Shown: positions 8,859-17,214 of the stretch, piece after piece
How positions within the stretch are numbered: the first letter of the stretch is position 1
How the letters are laid out: the number at the start of each line of letters is the position of its first letter
Assembly (NCBI GenBank): GCA_028284395.1
Contig: JANQRV010000004.1
Coordinates: 1 to 64,000, forward strand
Length of the DNA stretch: 64,000 bases
Direction: 5' to 3'
Source of the DNA: Saprospiraceae bacterium
GTDB lineage: Bacteria > Bacteroidota > Bacteroidia > Chitinophagales > Saprospiraceae
Made by a program: the position numbers and the translations under genes
Notes under the pieces: generated by a model
Told to the model about the DNA's origin: nothing
Database searches by the model: none
What the model saw: the letters and a program-made list of their open reading frames with translations, nothing else

Positions 8859-9425
8859 TCACTTCTTCCAAAACTTCCAACTGGAATTCTTATTCATTTG
8901 ACTATTCTTCTTTTTCTTTCCTTTCCCTTTGTTCTTTTTTTCCCAGTTGTATTTCTTCCGCTTGGTGAGGACATAGCGTACGGAAATCCCGCTTTGCGTA
9001 TACATTCTCTTCTCACCACCGACGACATTAAAAGCGGGTTTTAGATCGTAGGACAAGTTGATTTTTCCAAGTGTAAATTCACCGCCGATGATAAAACTCA
9101 TTCCAAAAGGATCTTGGACGGAACTTTCCTGGTACACATCGTCGATCCACCCTTTGTGAATGCCTCCACCCCAATAAATATTGAGTCGACGAGTGATGAA
9201 ATTGAAGTGTTTCTCCAACATCAAAGTAAGAATGGCCTCTTCACGCTGCAAACTGGATTGTAGAATGCCTTCTACCGTGATGCGCTTGGCAACTCTCTGT
9301 TTGAAGGTCATGCCCCAATCGGTACCCATTCTTAGTCCAATTGCATTGTTATAGGATTGTCCGTTTAGGTCGGAGAGACAAATGGTTAGGCATAGCAGAA
9401 TGATAGTGGTTATTTTCGTTTTCAT
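8859..9425 (-). CDS. secreted protein of unknown function with Lys-rich C-terminal tail
   Basis: I chose ATG 9425 because MKTKITTIILLCLTICLSDLNGQ then forms a clean signal peptide; an ATG 27 bases upstream would bury it. The 188-residue product has alternating polar/hydrophobic strands (NAIGLRMGTDWGMTF, RRLNIYWGGGIHKGW, GGEFTLGKINLSYDLKPAF, SGISVRYVLTKRKK), suggesting a small outer-membrane barrel. The last 35 residues are very rich in lysine and end KFWKK, which is odd for a barrel whose final residue usually is aromatic in a beta-signal. I do not recognise a specific family. It stands between the FtsX permease and the coiled-coil module on the same strand. Confidence 0.65.
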   Translation of the reverse strand: MKTKITTIILLCLTICLSDLNGQSYNNAIGLRMGTDWGMTFKQRVAKRITVEGILQSSLQREEAILTLMLEKHFNFITRRLNIYWGGGIHKGWIDDVYQESSVQDPFGMSFIIGGEFTLGKINLSYDLKPAFNVVGGEKRMYTQSGISVRYVLTKRKKYNWEKKNKGKGKKKKNSQMNKNSSWKFWKK

Positions 9426-9501
9426 ATGATCCAAACGAAAGTGCCGATTCAACTAGTACCGAGAAAATCAAAATGTTTTCTTAAAGTTGGAAGCTGTTCA
9501 T

Positions 9502-10521
9502 TTAGTCTCCATCGAAGAAATTATCGTATTGATTCCGATGGCTTTGGTCTCTGATCGGTTCTTTCATGGGTTGATTCAAGTCCAAGACATCATCGTCGTC
9601 ATTGGCCTGTTCCAGCAAATGTTGCTTTTCATCTCCCAGGATTAAGGAACTCTCTTTTTCCCATTGCTCCAGCATTTTTAGTCCTTCCTCTTCAAAGATT
9701 CCGTTCTTCAGATCGACAGAATCCATGAAACTGGCGGACATATCCATGAAGCGTTCCATTTCGCCAACCTTTTGGCTTACGTCGTCGGCTACTGCTTCCA
9801 TAGCCATATCAAACATTGCTCTTTTATCGGGATCACCCGAGATGATGCTCATAGCAGATTTCATAGCATTATGGCTGGCGTGGATGGCCTTTCTTTCCTG
9901 CTCCTTGACTGCAACCTGATCTTTAATATCCTCCATCAGGATGGTCGAATTTTCAAACATTTTAACCAAGACCCGGTACAACGCTTCCATTTTTTTGTAG
10001 AGGTCTTCCAATCTCATGTTGGACTCTCGCAGGCGGCCTGCCTTTCTAGATTTCAGGATCATCACATCCCGCTTGTTGGTCTCTTTGGCTTTACTCGCCA
10101 GATGAAGGTTGCTTTCGATCGCCTTCTGATTATTGTGGATCGTTTCTCTTAGTTTGTGCATCTGACCCCGCAATTGATTGACCTGGCGATTCATCTTAGC
10201 CAAGTTGCCTTTCAATTCTTCCACGTAAGATTTCAAAATTCCAATTGGATCAATTTTAACAAACACACTGGTAATTGACCTCATCACGCTTTTATAGACG
10301 TACCAAACCAAGTTACGCATCTTGGGATCCAAAACCATGTAAAGAACAACTCCCAATGCAACCAGCGTTAAGGTTAAGTTCAAAATATTCGCAAAAAGGA
10401 TATTCAATACTCCGGTATAGATCAAATAGCCCAGACCAGCAGCGATCCCAATTAGAAAAATCGAACCCGTTACGCCCTCCGGTCTTTGCCAAAATGACTT
10501 ATTCTTTACTCCTGAATCCAT
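9502..10521 (-). CDS. membrane-anchored coiled-coil protein, PspA/ESCRT-III-like (unrecognised)
   Basis: A 339-residue protein with two N-terminal membrane helices (about 19-41 and 45-63), then DPKMRNLVWY and a long coiled coil (about 93-225), a second helical part (about 230-295) and an acidic tail with DDDD and FFDGD. The order DPIGILKSYVEELKGNL, long basic helix hairpin, then a later helix ending VGEMERFMD resembles PspA/Vipp1 proteins of the ESCRT-III superfamily, but PspA itself lacks transmembrane helices. That likeness is read by eye and is inference. Its upstream neighbour (10565-11218), 43 bases away on the same strand, is another coiled-coil protein, so the two probably form a complex at the inner membrane. 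Confidence 0.72.
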   Translation of the reverse strand: MDSGVKNKSFWQRPEGVTGSIFLIGIAAGLGYLIYTGVLNILFANILNLTLTLVALGVVLYMVLDPKMRNLVWYVYKSVMRSITSVFVKIDPIGILKSYVEELKGNLAKMNRQVNQLRGQMHKLRETIHNNQKAIESNLHLASKAKETNKRDVMILKSRKAGRLRESNMRLEDLYKKMEALYRVLVKMFENSTILMEDIKDQVAVKEQERKAIHASHNAMKSAMSIISGDPDKRAMFDMAMEAVADDVSQKVGEMERFMDMSASFMDSVDLKNGIFEEEGLKMLEQWEKESSLILGDEKQHLLEQANDDDDVLDLNQPMKEPIRDQSHRNQYDNFFDGD

Positions 10522-10564
10522 TTATTATTAGATTTTATCGTTTTTCCTTCTCTCATTAACCCCA

Positions 10565-11218
10565 CTACTTCAAAAACTGTTTCATATTTTCGATGTCCTT
10601 GTATATCTGTCCGACCAGTGTATTGTAACTGGCAATAAAGTTATTCTTTGTCGTTTCGATTTTAGAAGCGGCATCGCCGATGACTCTTTTCAATGTGTCG
10701 ATCTGCTTTTCGTGTTCTGTCATTTCCTTTTGCAGCTGTTTGATCCGCGTCTGCTTATCCTTCATCAGTTGCTCCAGCTGAGTGATCTCCTTCTGTTTGG
10801 ATCCAATTCTATTGGCCTTTTGATTGGCGAGTGCCGATTCGAATTTCTTCTCTTCCTTTGCCAGTACATCGATGTAATGTTGCGCGGTTTTAATGAGATG
10901 CTGTACCGAAGCCCCCATGGTTTGCGCCATGGCATAGGCCGAACGAAACCTGGTCGGTTCATCCATGTTTACTTTCTTCAACGAAAGCAACGACTGTTTA
11001 AACTCCAAATAGTCGAACCCATCGAGGTTGTTCTTTTCCATTGCATCGAAAAGAACATCCAGAAATTTATCGGTTACCTGACCGGGTTTACCTGAAACAG
11101 ATTCCTGAACGGAAGGTGGATTTGGGACGGGCTTTTCTTTTTCTTTCTTTTGTGGAGGCTTTTTACTTTTTTTGTCTTCAACTTCAACAATAAAAAGCGA
11201 TTTCAGCTTTTTTAACAT
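10565..11218 (-). CDS. cytosolic coiled-coil protein, partner of the membrane-anchored one
   Basis: At 217 residues, it has a short N-terminal hydrophobic-basic stretch (MLKKLKSLFIVE), a Lys/Pro-rich linker (about 15-40), a compact helical domain (about 48-115, with NNLDGFDYLEFKQSLLSL) and a C-terminal coiled coil (about 118-215) ending YKDIENMKQFLK. No signal peptide or membrane helix is seen, so it is likely cytosolic. I do not recognise a named family. It is the first gene of a two-gene unit with the PspA-like membrane protein, and both are dominated by long coiled coils, which points to a shared scaffold role. The function is unknown. Confidence 0.72.
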   Translation of the reverse strand: MLKKLKSLFIVEVEDKKSKKPPQKKEKEKPVPNPPSVQESVSGKPGQVTDKFLDVLFDAMEKNNLDGFDYLEFKQSLLSLKKVNMDEPTRFRSAYAMAQTMGASVQHLIKTAQHYIDVLAKEEKKFESALANQKANRIGSKQKEITQLEQLMKDKQTRIKQLQKEMTEHEKQIDTLKRVIGDAASKIETTKNNFIASYNTLVGQIYKDIENMKQFLK

Positions 11219-11368
11219 GACGTTACTTTAACAATAGAAATTGTATGTTAGCTTTTCAATACCCTACAAAGAAAACAAAAAAAGCCGCTACGTCAAAACA
11301 AATCATGATCCTCACGGAATCTCACAAATATTACCCTACTTATCTCATTGAACAAATAACTAAAAAAG

Positions 11369-12103
11369 ATGACTTTCGACGTCACCATTCCCGTATTGAA
11401 CGAGGAGGAAACCCTGGAAAAGAACGTTAAAATCCTCCATCATTTCCTTAAAGATCACTTCCCGGAATCCGGTCAGTGGCAAATTGTCATCGCCGATAAT
11501 GGATCAACCGATCAGACGGCTAGGATCGCTCAGCGAATGTCCGAAACCATCCCGGAAGTCGTCTTTGTGAAAGTCCCGCGCAGGGGTGTCGGATTGGCAC
11601 TCAAGACTTCATGGAGTCAATCCAATGCCGATATAGTCGGTTACATGGATCTGGATCTGGCAACTGACCTGTCACATTTCCCGGAGGCTTATGAAGCGAT
11701 TGCCAATCAAAAACAAGATATTGTCTACGCCAGTCGATTGCACCCGCGTTCACAGGTGATCGACCGGCCTTTCAAGCGAGAGGTCGCATCCCGCATTTTC
11801 AATTTCCTTCTAAAAGTTTATTTAAGGGTCGGATTTTCCGATGGCATGTGTGGTTTCAAATTCCTCAAACGTCCGGTCTTTAACCGGTTGTTGAAAGCCG
11901 GGGCCAACAACGACGGCTGGTTCTTTTCGACAGAACTACTGGTCATTTCGGAGTGGCTGGGCTTGAAGGTCTTTGAATTGCCGGTCAAGTGGACCGATGA
12001 CGTCAGTAGCAGCCGGGTAAAAATTATCCCCTTGGCGAAACGTTATATTAAATCGATGATTGAATTAAAGAAACAAAAAGCTGTTCTTCAAAAACACCCG
12101 TAG
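11369..12103 (+). CDS. glycosyltransferase family 2, dolichyl-phosphate-sugar synthase-like
   Basis: This 244-residue protein is a GT-A fold transferase: VTIPVLNEEETL (5-16), ADNGSTDQT (42-50) for the nucleotide, and the metal-binding DLDLATDL (94-101). A downstream GFSDGMCGFKFLKR matches polyprenyl-phosphate mannosyl/glucosyl transferases, which load a sugar on a lipid carrier at the membrane. It has no transmembrane helices of its own. The next gene, a DUF1361 membrane protein, begins one base after its stop, so the two are co-transcribed and may act on one lipid or glycan. The donor sugar is not evident. Confidence 0.88.
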   Translation: MTFDVTIPVLNEEETLEKNVKILHHFLKDHFPESGQWQIVIADNGSTDQTARIAQRMSETIPEVVFVKVPRRGVGLALKTSWSQSNADIVGYMDLDLATDLSHFPEAYEAIANQKQDIVYASRLHPRSQVIDRPFKREVASRIFNFLLKVYLRVGFSDGMCGFKFLKRPVFNRLLKAGANNDGWFFSTELLVISEWLGLKVFELPVKWTDDVSSSRVKIIPLAKRYIKSMIELKKQKAVLQKHP

Positions 12104-12104
12104 T

Positions 12105-12782
12105 ATGAATCTGTTGGAAACCATTCCCCAAAAGCGCAGGCAATTGATCTTACTGGTCTTTTTTATGGCCTTGTTCAATGTTTGTTTGGTTCTGTTTCGA
12201 GCCTATTGGTCCAATACGTACCTCTATTTTTTCCTAGCCTGGAATCTCCTACTTGCTTTCATTCCCATGGGCATCAGTCTCGTGTTGCGCTACCACCAAC
12301 ATTCGGGCAAGCGCCTTCTGGTAGCGGGCATCTTATTAAGCGGATGGCTGCTTTTTTTGCCCAATTCCTTCTACATCATTACCGACCTCTTTCACTTGCG
12401 TCCTAAAACGGGTATTCCACTGTGGTATGACCTGCTGATGATCTTTTCCTTTGCCTGGAATGGTCTGATCGTGGGTTATCTGTCCATCTTCGATGTACAC
12501 GAATTCCTGGAAGAGCGTTGGAATAAATCTGTGGCTTGGAGCGGTTCGGTTTTCATTTTGGTGCTCTGCGCATTTGGGGTCTATCTCGGGCGCTATCTTC
12601 GCTGGAACAGCTGGGATATTCTCACCGACCCGCTGTCAATTCTAATGGACATTGGAAGGCGAGTCGTCTACCCTGCACAGTACTTGGATGCCTGGGGAAT
12701 CACCATTGGATACAGTCTCTTTTTCATTTTGGGCTACATCACCTTACGGGTCTTCTCGAAAGCCGAAATTGCCGCGAGGTGA
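12105..12782 (+). CDS. DUF1361 integral membrane protein
   Basis: A 225-residue protein of about six transmembrane helices with the DUF1361 hallmark GWLLFLPNSFYIITDLFHL (about 79-97) and WYDLLMIFSFAWNGLI (about 107-122). The family's function is not established. It starts one base behind the GT2 stop and is followed by a terminator-like hairpin at 12797-12823, so the GT2-DUF1361 pair looks like its own transcription unit. A role in glycolipid or cell-envelope synthesis is guessed from the neighbour only. Confidence 0.88.
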   Translation: MNLLETIPQKRRQLILLVFFMALFNVCLVLFRAYWSNTYLYFFLAWNLLLAFIPMGISLVLRYHQHSGKRLLVAGILLSGWLLFLPNSFYIITDLFHLRPKTGIPLWYDLLMIFSFAWNGLIVGYLSIFDVHEFLEERWNKSVAWSGSVFILVLCAFGVYLGRYLRWNSWDILTDPLSILMDIGRRVVYPAQYLDAWGITIGYSLFFILGYITLRVFSKAEIAAR

Positions 12783-12796
12783 TCCATCAGCGGTGC

Positions 12797-12823
12797 TTCC
12801 GAATAAATTTTCGGAATATTTTT
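12797..12823 (+). terminator. hairpin with T-rich tail after the DUF1361 gene
   Basis: TTCCGAA (12797-12803) and TTCGGAA (12810-12816) form a 7-bp stem with a 6-base loop, followed by a run of T residues (TATTTTT). A third TTCCGAA follows at 12822-12828 and could compete for the right arm. It looks like an intrinsic terminator for the GT2-DUF1361 unit, of moderate strength. Confidence 0.45.
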
Positions 12824-12877
12824 CCGAATTTTGTCGATCGTATACCAGTGTCCTGGACGTCACGATAATGAAGAGCC

Positions 12878-14011
12878 TTGGAGAAATACGATTTTGTCAT
12901 CATAGGAGGGGGCATTTTTGGCATTTATACGGCATTGTACCTAGCAGAAAATGACCTCCGCGTTTTACTGATCGAGAAGGAGCGCCGATTACTCACTAAG
13001 GCATCGATTGTCAACCAGGCGAGACTCCACAATGGATATCACTATCCCCGTAGTATTGCGACCGCCAGAATGTCGAATGAAAACAAGGCTCGCTTCACCT
13101 CCGAACATAAGGCTTTCATCAATGATCAATATGATAAGTACTACGGCATCGACAAATTTGGATCCCTGACTGACCAATACCAATTTAAGCGATTCTGTGA
13201 TTTTCTCAACATCAAGTGTTCGGTAGTCCATGACCACCCCTGGATTAGTTTTGATCGTCTGGAAGCCCTATTCCTGACCACTGAACCCACCTTTGATCCG
13301 ATGCTAATAGCGGACTATTACCGACAACGTCTGCGCGAACAACCAAACATTCAACTTTTGTTGGAGACCCGATTGATCAACGCCCGTGCAGATGGCGATT
13401 ACTGGGTCTTGGAAGTCGGCGATCTCCCCGGAGAAGAAATTCGAAAAATACGGGCCGACCAAGTCGTCAATGCCACCTATGCCGGCAGCAACGGAATCAA
13501 TAATTTATTTGGGGTGCAAGGAATAGAACTCATGCACGAGATTGCAGAAATGGTATTCGTGACCTCACCACAATTAAAGGACCTGGGATTGACAGTCATG
13601 GACGGGCAATTCGGATCGCTGATGCCCTATGGTTATTCCGGTTTACTTTCGCTTTCATCGGTGGCTTACACGCATCACAAAGTATCGTATGAAGACCTAC
13701 CGCATTTTGATTGTCAAATTAGTCATCCCGCATGTAGACCTAATTTTCTGAGCAATTGTAATGATTGCTCGATGAGACCTCAATCGAATGCCCACAAAAT
13801 GTTGAGTCAAATACGCCAGTATTTTAATGCTAAAGTGGAGTTGAAATACGAGCAATCGATGTTCACCATCAAATCCAAGCTTAAAGCCAATTACATAGAC
13901 GACGGAAGACCAACCGAAATTTCAGTATTGAATGAAAAGCCCAGATTTTATTGCATATTTGCGGGCAAGATCAATTCCATTTACGAAGTTGAAAAAGTAA
14001 TACAATTCTGA
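12878..14011 (+). CDS. FAD-dependent oxidoreductase with a four-cysteine patch
   Basis: The 377-residue protein has the dinucleotide-binding motif GGGIFG (10-15) with Glu33 at the end of beta-2 and is a DAO-type flavoprotein. The start must be TTG 12878: an in-frame stop lies at 12869-12871 and no ATG occurs in the proper place. Residues Cys279, Cys286, Cys294 and Cys297 (C-x6-C-x7-C-x2-C, around FLSNCNDCSMRP) could bind a zinc ion or an iron-sulfur cluster, unusual for this family. The stop overlaps the GNAT start by one base, and arginine deiminase follows, hinting at an amine or amino-acid substrate. The true substrate is unknown. Confidence 0.85.
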   Translation: MEKYDFVIIGGGIFGIYTALYLAENDLRVLLIEKERRLLTKASIVNQARLHNGYHYPRSIATARMSNENKARFTSEHKAFINDQYDKYYGIDKFGSLTDQYQFKRFCDFLNIKCSVVHDHPWISFDRLEALFLTTEPTFDPMLIADYYRQRLREQPNIQLLLETRLINARADGDYWVLEVGDLPGEEIRKIRADQVVNATYAGSNGINNLFGVQGIELMHEIAEMVFVTSPQLKDLGLTVMDGQFGSLMPYGYSGLLSLSSVAYTHHKVSYEDLPHFDCQISHPACRPNFLSNCNDCSMRPQSNAHKMLSQIRQYFNAKVELKYEQSMFTIKSKLKANYIDDGRPTEISVLNEKPRFYCIFAGKINSIYEVEKVIQF

Positions 14012-14469
14012 TGACAAAGATAATCCGCCCAACCGTAAACCATCTTGAATCGGTGGCAAAATTATTTGATGCCTATCGCGTATTTTACCGAAAAGATAGT
14101 GACCTCGCCGGTGCCGAAAAATTCATCTCTGATCGGCTGTCCAATGCCGACTCCGTCATCTTTCTGGCGATGGAAGAGGGAGCAGCCCCTAAATATCAGG
14201 GCTTTGTCCAACTCTACCCATTGTTTTCGTCGACCCGGATGGCAAAACTGTGGTTGTTGAACGACCTTTTTGTCGACCCGGAATTCCGGGGTCGAAGCAT
14301 TGGCAAAGCACTCATCGAATCGGCCAAAGAACTGGCGCTACAGACCGATGCCGCCGGCTTACTGCTAGAAACCGAAAAATCCAATATAATCGGTAACAAC
14401 CTCTACCCTGCCACGGGTTTTGACCTGGTTGATGAAAGTAATTTCTATTTTTGGGCATCGAATAAATAA
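14011..14469 (+). CDS. GNAT family N-acetyltransferase
   Basis: A 152-residue GNAT. Motif A, which binds the acetyl-CoA pyrophosphate, is RGRSIGKAL (93-101) after LLNDLFVDPEF. The length and the C-terminal NNLYPATGFDLVDESNFYF are normal for the family. The first base of its ATG is the last base of the FAD oxidoreductase TGA, so translation is probably coupled, and arginine deiminase follows seven bases after its stop. The acceptor amine is unknown; an amino acid or polyamine is a guess from the neighbours. Confidence 0.9.
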   Translation: MTKIIRPTVNHLESVAKLFDAYRVFYRKDSDLAGAEKFISDRLSNADSVIFLAMEEGAAPKYQGFVQLYPLFSSTRMAKLWLLNDLFVDPEFRGRSIGKALIESAKELALQTDAAGLLLETEKSNIIGNNLYPATGFDLVDESNFYFWASNK

Positions 14470-14475
14470 TGGGAT

Positions 14476-15735
14476 ATGGATTCCACCATTAACGTCAATT
14501 CTGAAATTGGTCCATTGAAGCGGGTCATTGTACACCGACCCGATCAAGGCATTGCTAGGGTATCACCGAAAAGAGCAGAAGAACTCCTTTTCGACGATAT
14601 CGTATATCTCCCGCAAATGCGGAAGGAGCACACCATTTTCACGAATGTCCTCGGAGCTTTGATCGGCGCCGAAAATGTACTTGAGGTCGAGCAATTACTG
14701 GCTGAAACCATGGACTACGACCAGGACGCAAAATTAGAAATGGTGGACAAGATCGTAGATTTTGAGGAACTGCCGTCTTCTTTCCGGGAAGAATTGCTCG
14801 TGCTGAACAATCAGGACTTGGCAGAAGTCCTGATTTCCGGATACAATAAAGCAACCGGCCACATTCTTTTCGATCCCATTCCCAATTTCATTTTCACCCG
14901 TGATATAGCGGCAGTGGTCAACGACCACGTCATCATCACCAAGGCGGCTAAGGAGGCAAGATTTCGCGAGAATTTCTTGACTCGCTGTATCTTCTGGGCA
15001 CATCCGATCTTTCGCACCTTGCGCAACGAAGATCGCATCATCAACCTCAACCGAGTCGAACAATTCCCCCCTTCTTACCGGGGAGAAGGCGTTTCCATCG
15101 AAGGCGGCGACATCATGTTAATCAACCAAGATTACCTCCTGATTGGCTGTAGCGAAAGGACAACAGCTCATACTGTACACTCCATCAAGGATGAATTATT
15201 TCGACGCGGTGTCGTAAAAAATGTAGTCCAGGTCAATATCCCTACGGACCGTAGTTTCATGCACATCGACACGATTTTCACTCAGATCAACCACCGTCAT
15301 GTGGTAGCTTATAAGCCAATCGTAATTGATGGTTTGAGTTCCTACGTCGAAGTCTATACCCAGAGCGGCACCAAACGTTTTTACCATTCCATCCGTGATT
15401 TTTTTCAGGGAGAAATCAGTGCTGAAATGGAATTTATATTGAGTGGTAACGGCGAATCGCCCTACCAGGAACGAGAGCAATGGACCGATGGCTGTAACCT
15501 GGTCGCAGTCAAACCAGGAGTGGCCATCACCTATGATCGAAACCCTAAGACGGAGATCGCCTTTCGCGAATTTGGGTATCAATTGCTCCATGCCGAAGAC
15601 CTCCTACAGCGACAGGCGGCAGGCACTCTGGACCCAAAAAAATTAGAAAACACGATTATACTCCTCCCTTCCAATGAATTGTCAAGGGCACGGGGAGGCT
15701 CACATTGTATGACCTGCCCAATCGAAAGGGCTTAA
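14476..15735 (+). CDS. arcA: arginine deiminase
   Basis: At 419 residues it has the length and motifs of arginine deiminase: FTRD (140-143), EGGD (209-212), HID (263-265) with the catalytic His-Asp, and ELSRARGGSHCMTCP with catalytic Cys411. The enzyme hydrolyses L-arginine to citrulline and ammonia. No carbamoyltransferase or carbamate kinase genes are nearby, so the classic ADI energy pathway is not encoded here. It follows the FAD oxidoreductase-GNAT pair closely, and a thioesterase comes 18 bases later, so it belongs to a plus-strand gene run. Agmatine deiminase is less likely because the C-terminal HCMTCP signature is that of arginine deiminases. Confidence 0.93.
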   Translation: MDSTINVNSEIGPLKRVIVHRPDQGIARVSPKRAEELLFDDIVYLPQMRKEHTIFTNVLGALIGAENVLEVEQLLAETMDYDQDAKLEMVDKIVDFEELPSSFREELLVLNNQDLAEVLISGYNKATGHILFDPIPNFIFTRDIAAVVNDHVIITKAAKEARFRENFLTRCIFWAHPIFRTLRNEDRIINLNRVEQFPPSYRGEGVSIEGGDIMLINQDYLLIGCSERTTAHTVHSIKDELFRRGVVKNVVQVNIPTDRSFMHIDTIFTQINHRHVVAYKPIVIDGLSSYVEVYTQSGTKRFYHSIRDFFQGEISAEMEFILSGNGESPYQEREQWTDGCNLVAVKPGVAITYDRNPKTEIAFREFGYQLLHAEDLLQRQAAGTLDPKKLENTIILLPSNELSRARGGSHCMTCPIERA

Positions 15736-15753
15736 AGATTCCATTTACTGCTT

Positions 15754-16170
15754 ATGTTGGAACATCTGTACCAAAAGAGGGTTCGTTACGGTGAAACGGA
15801 TAAAATGGGCTACTTGTACTACGGCAATTATGCTCAATATTATGAGATTGGGAGAGTGGAATTATTGCGTTCTCTCCACTTTTCTTACTGGAGTTTAGAA
15901 GAAGAGTATGGCATCATGATGCCGGTAATGTCCCTGCAAATGCGCTTCGTTCGTCCGGCACGCTACGACGAGTTACTAACGATTCAAACAACGTTACGCA
16001 AGCTTCCGGAAAATTTTATTACTTTTCACATGGAGATTTACAATGAGCGAGAGGAGTTGGTCAATGGCGGCAGTGTAAAGCTCTGCTTTGTGGACATTAA
16101 AACAAATGAATCGGTCGCAGCACCTTCCGTATTACTAGAAAAATTAGAACCATATTTTGAAAAAGCTTAA
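15754..16170 (+). CDS. 4HBT-type acyl-CoA thioesterase (YbgC-like)
   Basis: A 138-residue hotdog-fold protein. It has RYGETDKMGYLYYGNY (11-26) with Asp16 at the catalytic position and the helix AQYYEIGRVELLRS, typical of YbgC/4-hydroxybenzoyl-CoA thioesterases that hydrolyse acyl-CoA. Its 3' end overlaps the TTG start of the YihY gene by 14 bases. Substrate chain length is unknown. Confidence 0.9.
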   Translation: MLEHLYQKRVRYGETDKMGYLYYGNYAQYYEIGRVELLRSLHFSYWSLEEEYGIMMPVMSLQMRFVRPARYDELLTIQTTLRKLPENFITFHMEIYNEREELVNGGSVKLCFVDIKTNESVAAPSVLLEKLEPYFEKA

Positions 16171-17140
16171 ACTGCCAAACATACAGGAGTGGTTTTTTCA
16201 ATTGCCGATTGTAAAAAACCTGGTCGATTGGTCGAAGACCTACTCCTTGCCAGGCTTCTCTAAGGTTCCTCTATACGACGTAATCGTCTTCTTTCTGAAC
16301 GAGTTAAAAAGGTACGATCTTTTTACACGTGCCAACTCGACTGCTTATTCATTTTTTCTTTCTCTATTTCCGTCTCTAATTGCGCTATTCACGCTCATTC
16401 CAATCCTCAAGAGTTATTTTATCCTGTATCTACCTGGCGGAGAAGAATTCGATCTTTTACTCAATGATTACATCCATGGGATCATGCCGGGTATTGCGGG
16501 TGATCGGCTGTATGAGTTCATTGATGAAGTGACCAATCGGAAACGATTCGGCTTGTTGTCATTCGGATTTATCCTGGCCCTGTTTTTTGCTTCCAATGGT
16601 ATGATCGCTTTAATGCGCGGTTTTGAGAAAGCAGACCTTCAGACTTTCAAGAATCGCAATTTTTTTAAAAAGAGAGCCATCGCTATCTTATTGACTTTCC
16701 AGATGGGCATTCTATTGGTCGCATCAGTGATCTTCGTCATTTTAGGTCAAACAATTCTGCAATTTGTAGATAACTATATTTCGCTGGATCTGTTTTCGCG
16801 CTTTTTGATCAACTTCATCCGCTGGTTGTCGATCATCAGCCTGTTCTACTTGGGAATTGCAATCATCTACCGGCATGGAGCCCCCGTGGTGCGAAAGTTC
16901 AGTATTTTTTCTCCGGGCGCTACCTTAGCTACGATCTTATGCATTTTGATATCCGGTGGATTCTCCTATTATGTGGACCAGATCAAAACCGAAAATGAAC
17001 TCTACGGTACCATCTGGACCATCATTGTCATCATGATCTGGATTCAGCTCAATTCAATGGTCCTATTGATCGGATTCGAACTCAATGCCAGCATTCTCGT
17101 CAATAAAGACTTAAAGAAGACAATTGATGAGGAAGAATAA
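16157..17140 (+). CDS. YihY/BrkB family inner-membrane protein
   Basis: A 327-residue integral membrane protein with about six helices and the family signature TRANSTAYSFFLSLFPSLIALF (near residues 55-75) and LLSFGFILALFFASNGMIAL. The start is TTG 16157, inside the end of the thioesterase; the next in-frame ATG would remove the first helices. The YihY/BrkB family was once called ribonuclease BN, wrongly; its function is not settled. It closes the plus-strand run that starts with the FAD oxidoreductase. Confidence 0.9.
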   Translation: MKKLKLPNIQEWFFQLPIVKNLVDWSKTYSLPGFSKVPLYDVIVFFLNELKRYDLFTRANSTAYSFFLSLFPSLIALFTLIPILKSYFILYLPGGEEFDLLLNDYIHGIMPGIAGDRLYEFIDEVTNRKRFGLLSFGFILALFFASNGMIALMRGFEKADLQTFKNRNFFKKRAIAILLTFQMGILLVASVIFVILGQTILQFVDNYISLDLFSRFLINFIRWLSIISLFYLGIAIIYRHGAPVVRKFSIFSPGATLATILCILISGGFSYYVDQIKTENELYGTIWTIIVIMIWIQLNSMVLLIGFELNASILVNKDLKKTIDEEE

Positions 17141-17182
17141 AAATTAGGAAGCGGATTCCACCTTCATCGTATCATAATTATA

Positions 17183-17190
17183 TACGTTTG
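17183..17190 (+). promoter_or_regulatory. Bacteroidota -7 promoter box upstream of the PorV-like gene
   Basis: TACGTTTG matches the Bacteroidota -7 consensus TAnnTTTG. It would place the transcript start near 17197, giving a leader of about 18 bases before ATG 17215. No clear TTTG -33 box is seen. Confidence 0.5.
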
Positions 17191-17214
17191 CGTTGTAAAG
17201 TAAAGTAGTCAAGC

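Noticed and set aside
11245-11430. Plus-strand open frame of 61 codons before the GT2 gene
   Set aside because: It overlaps the GT2 start in another frame and covers AT-rich intergenic sequence; no domain.
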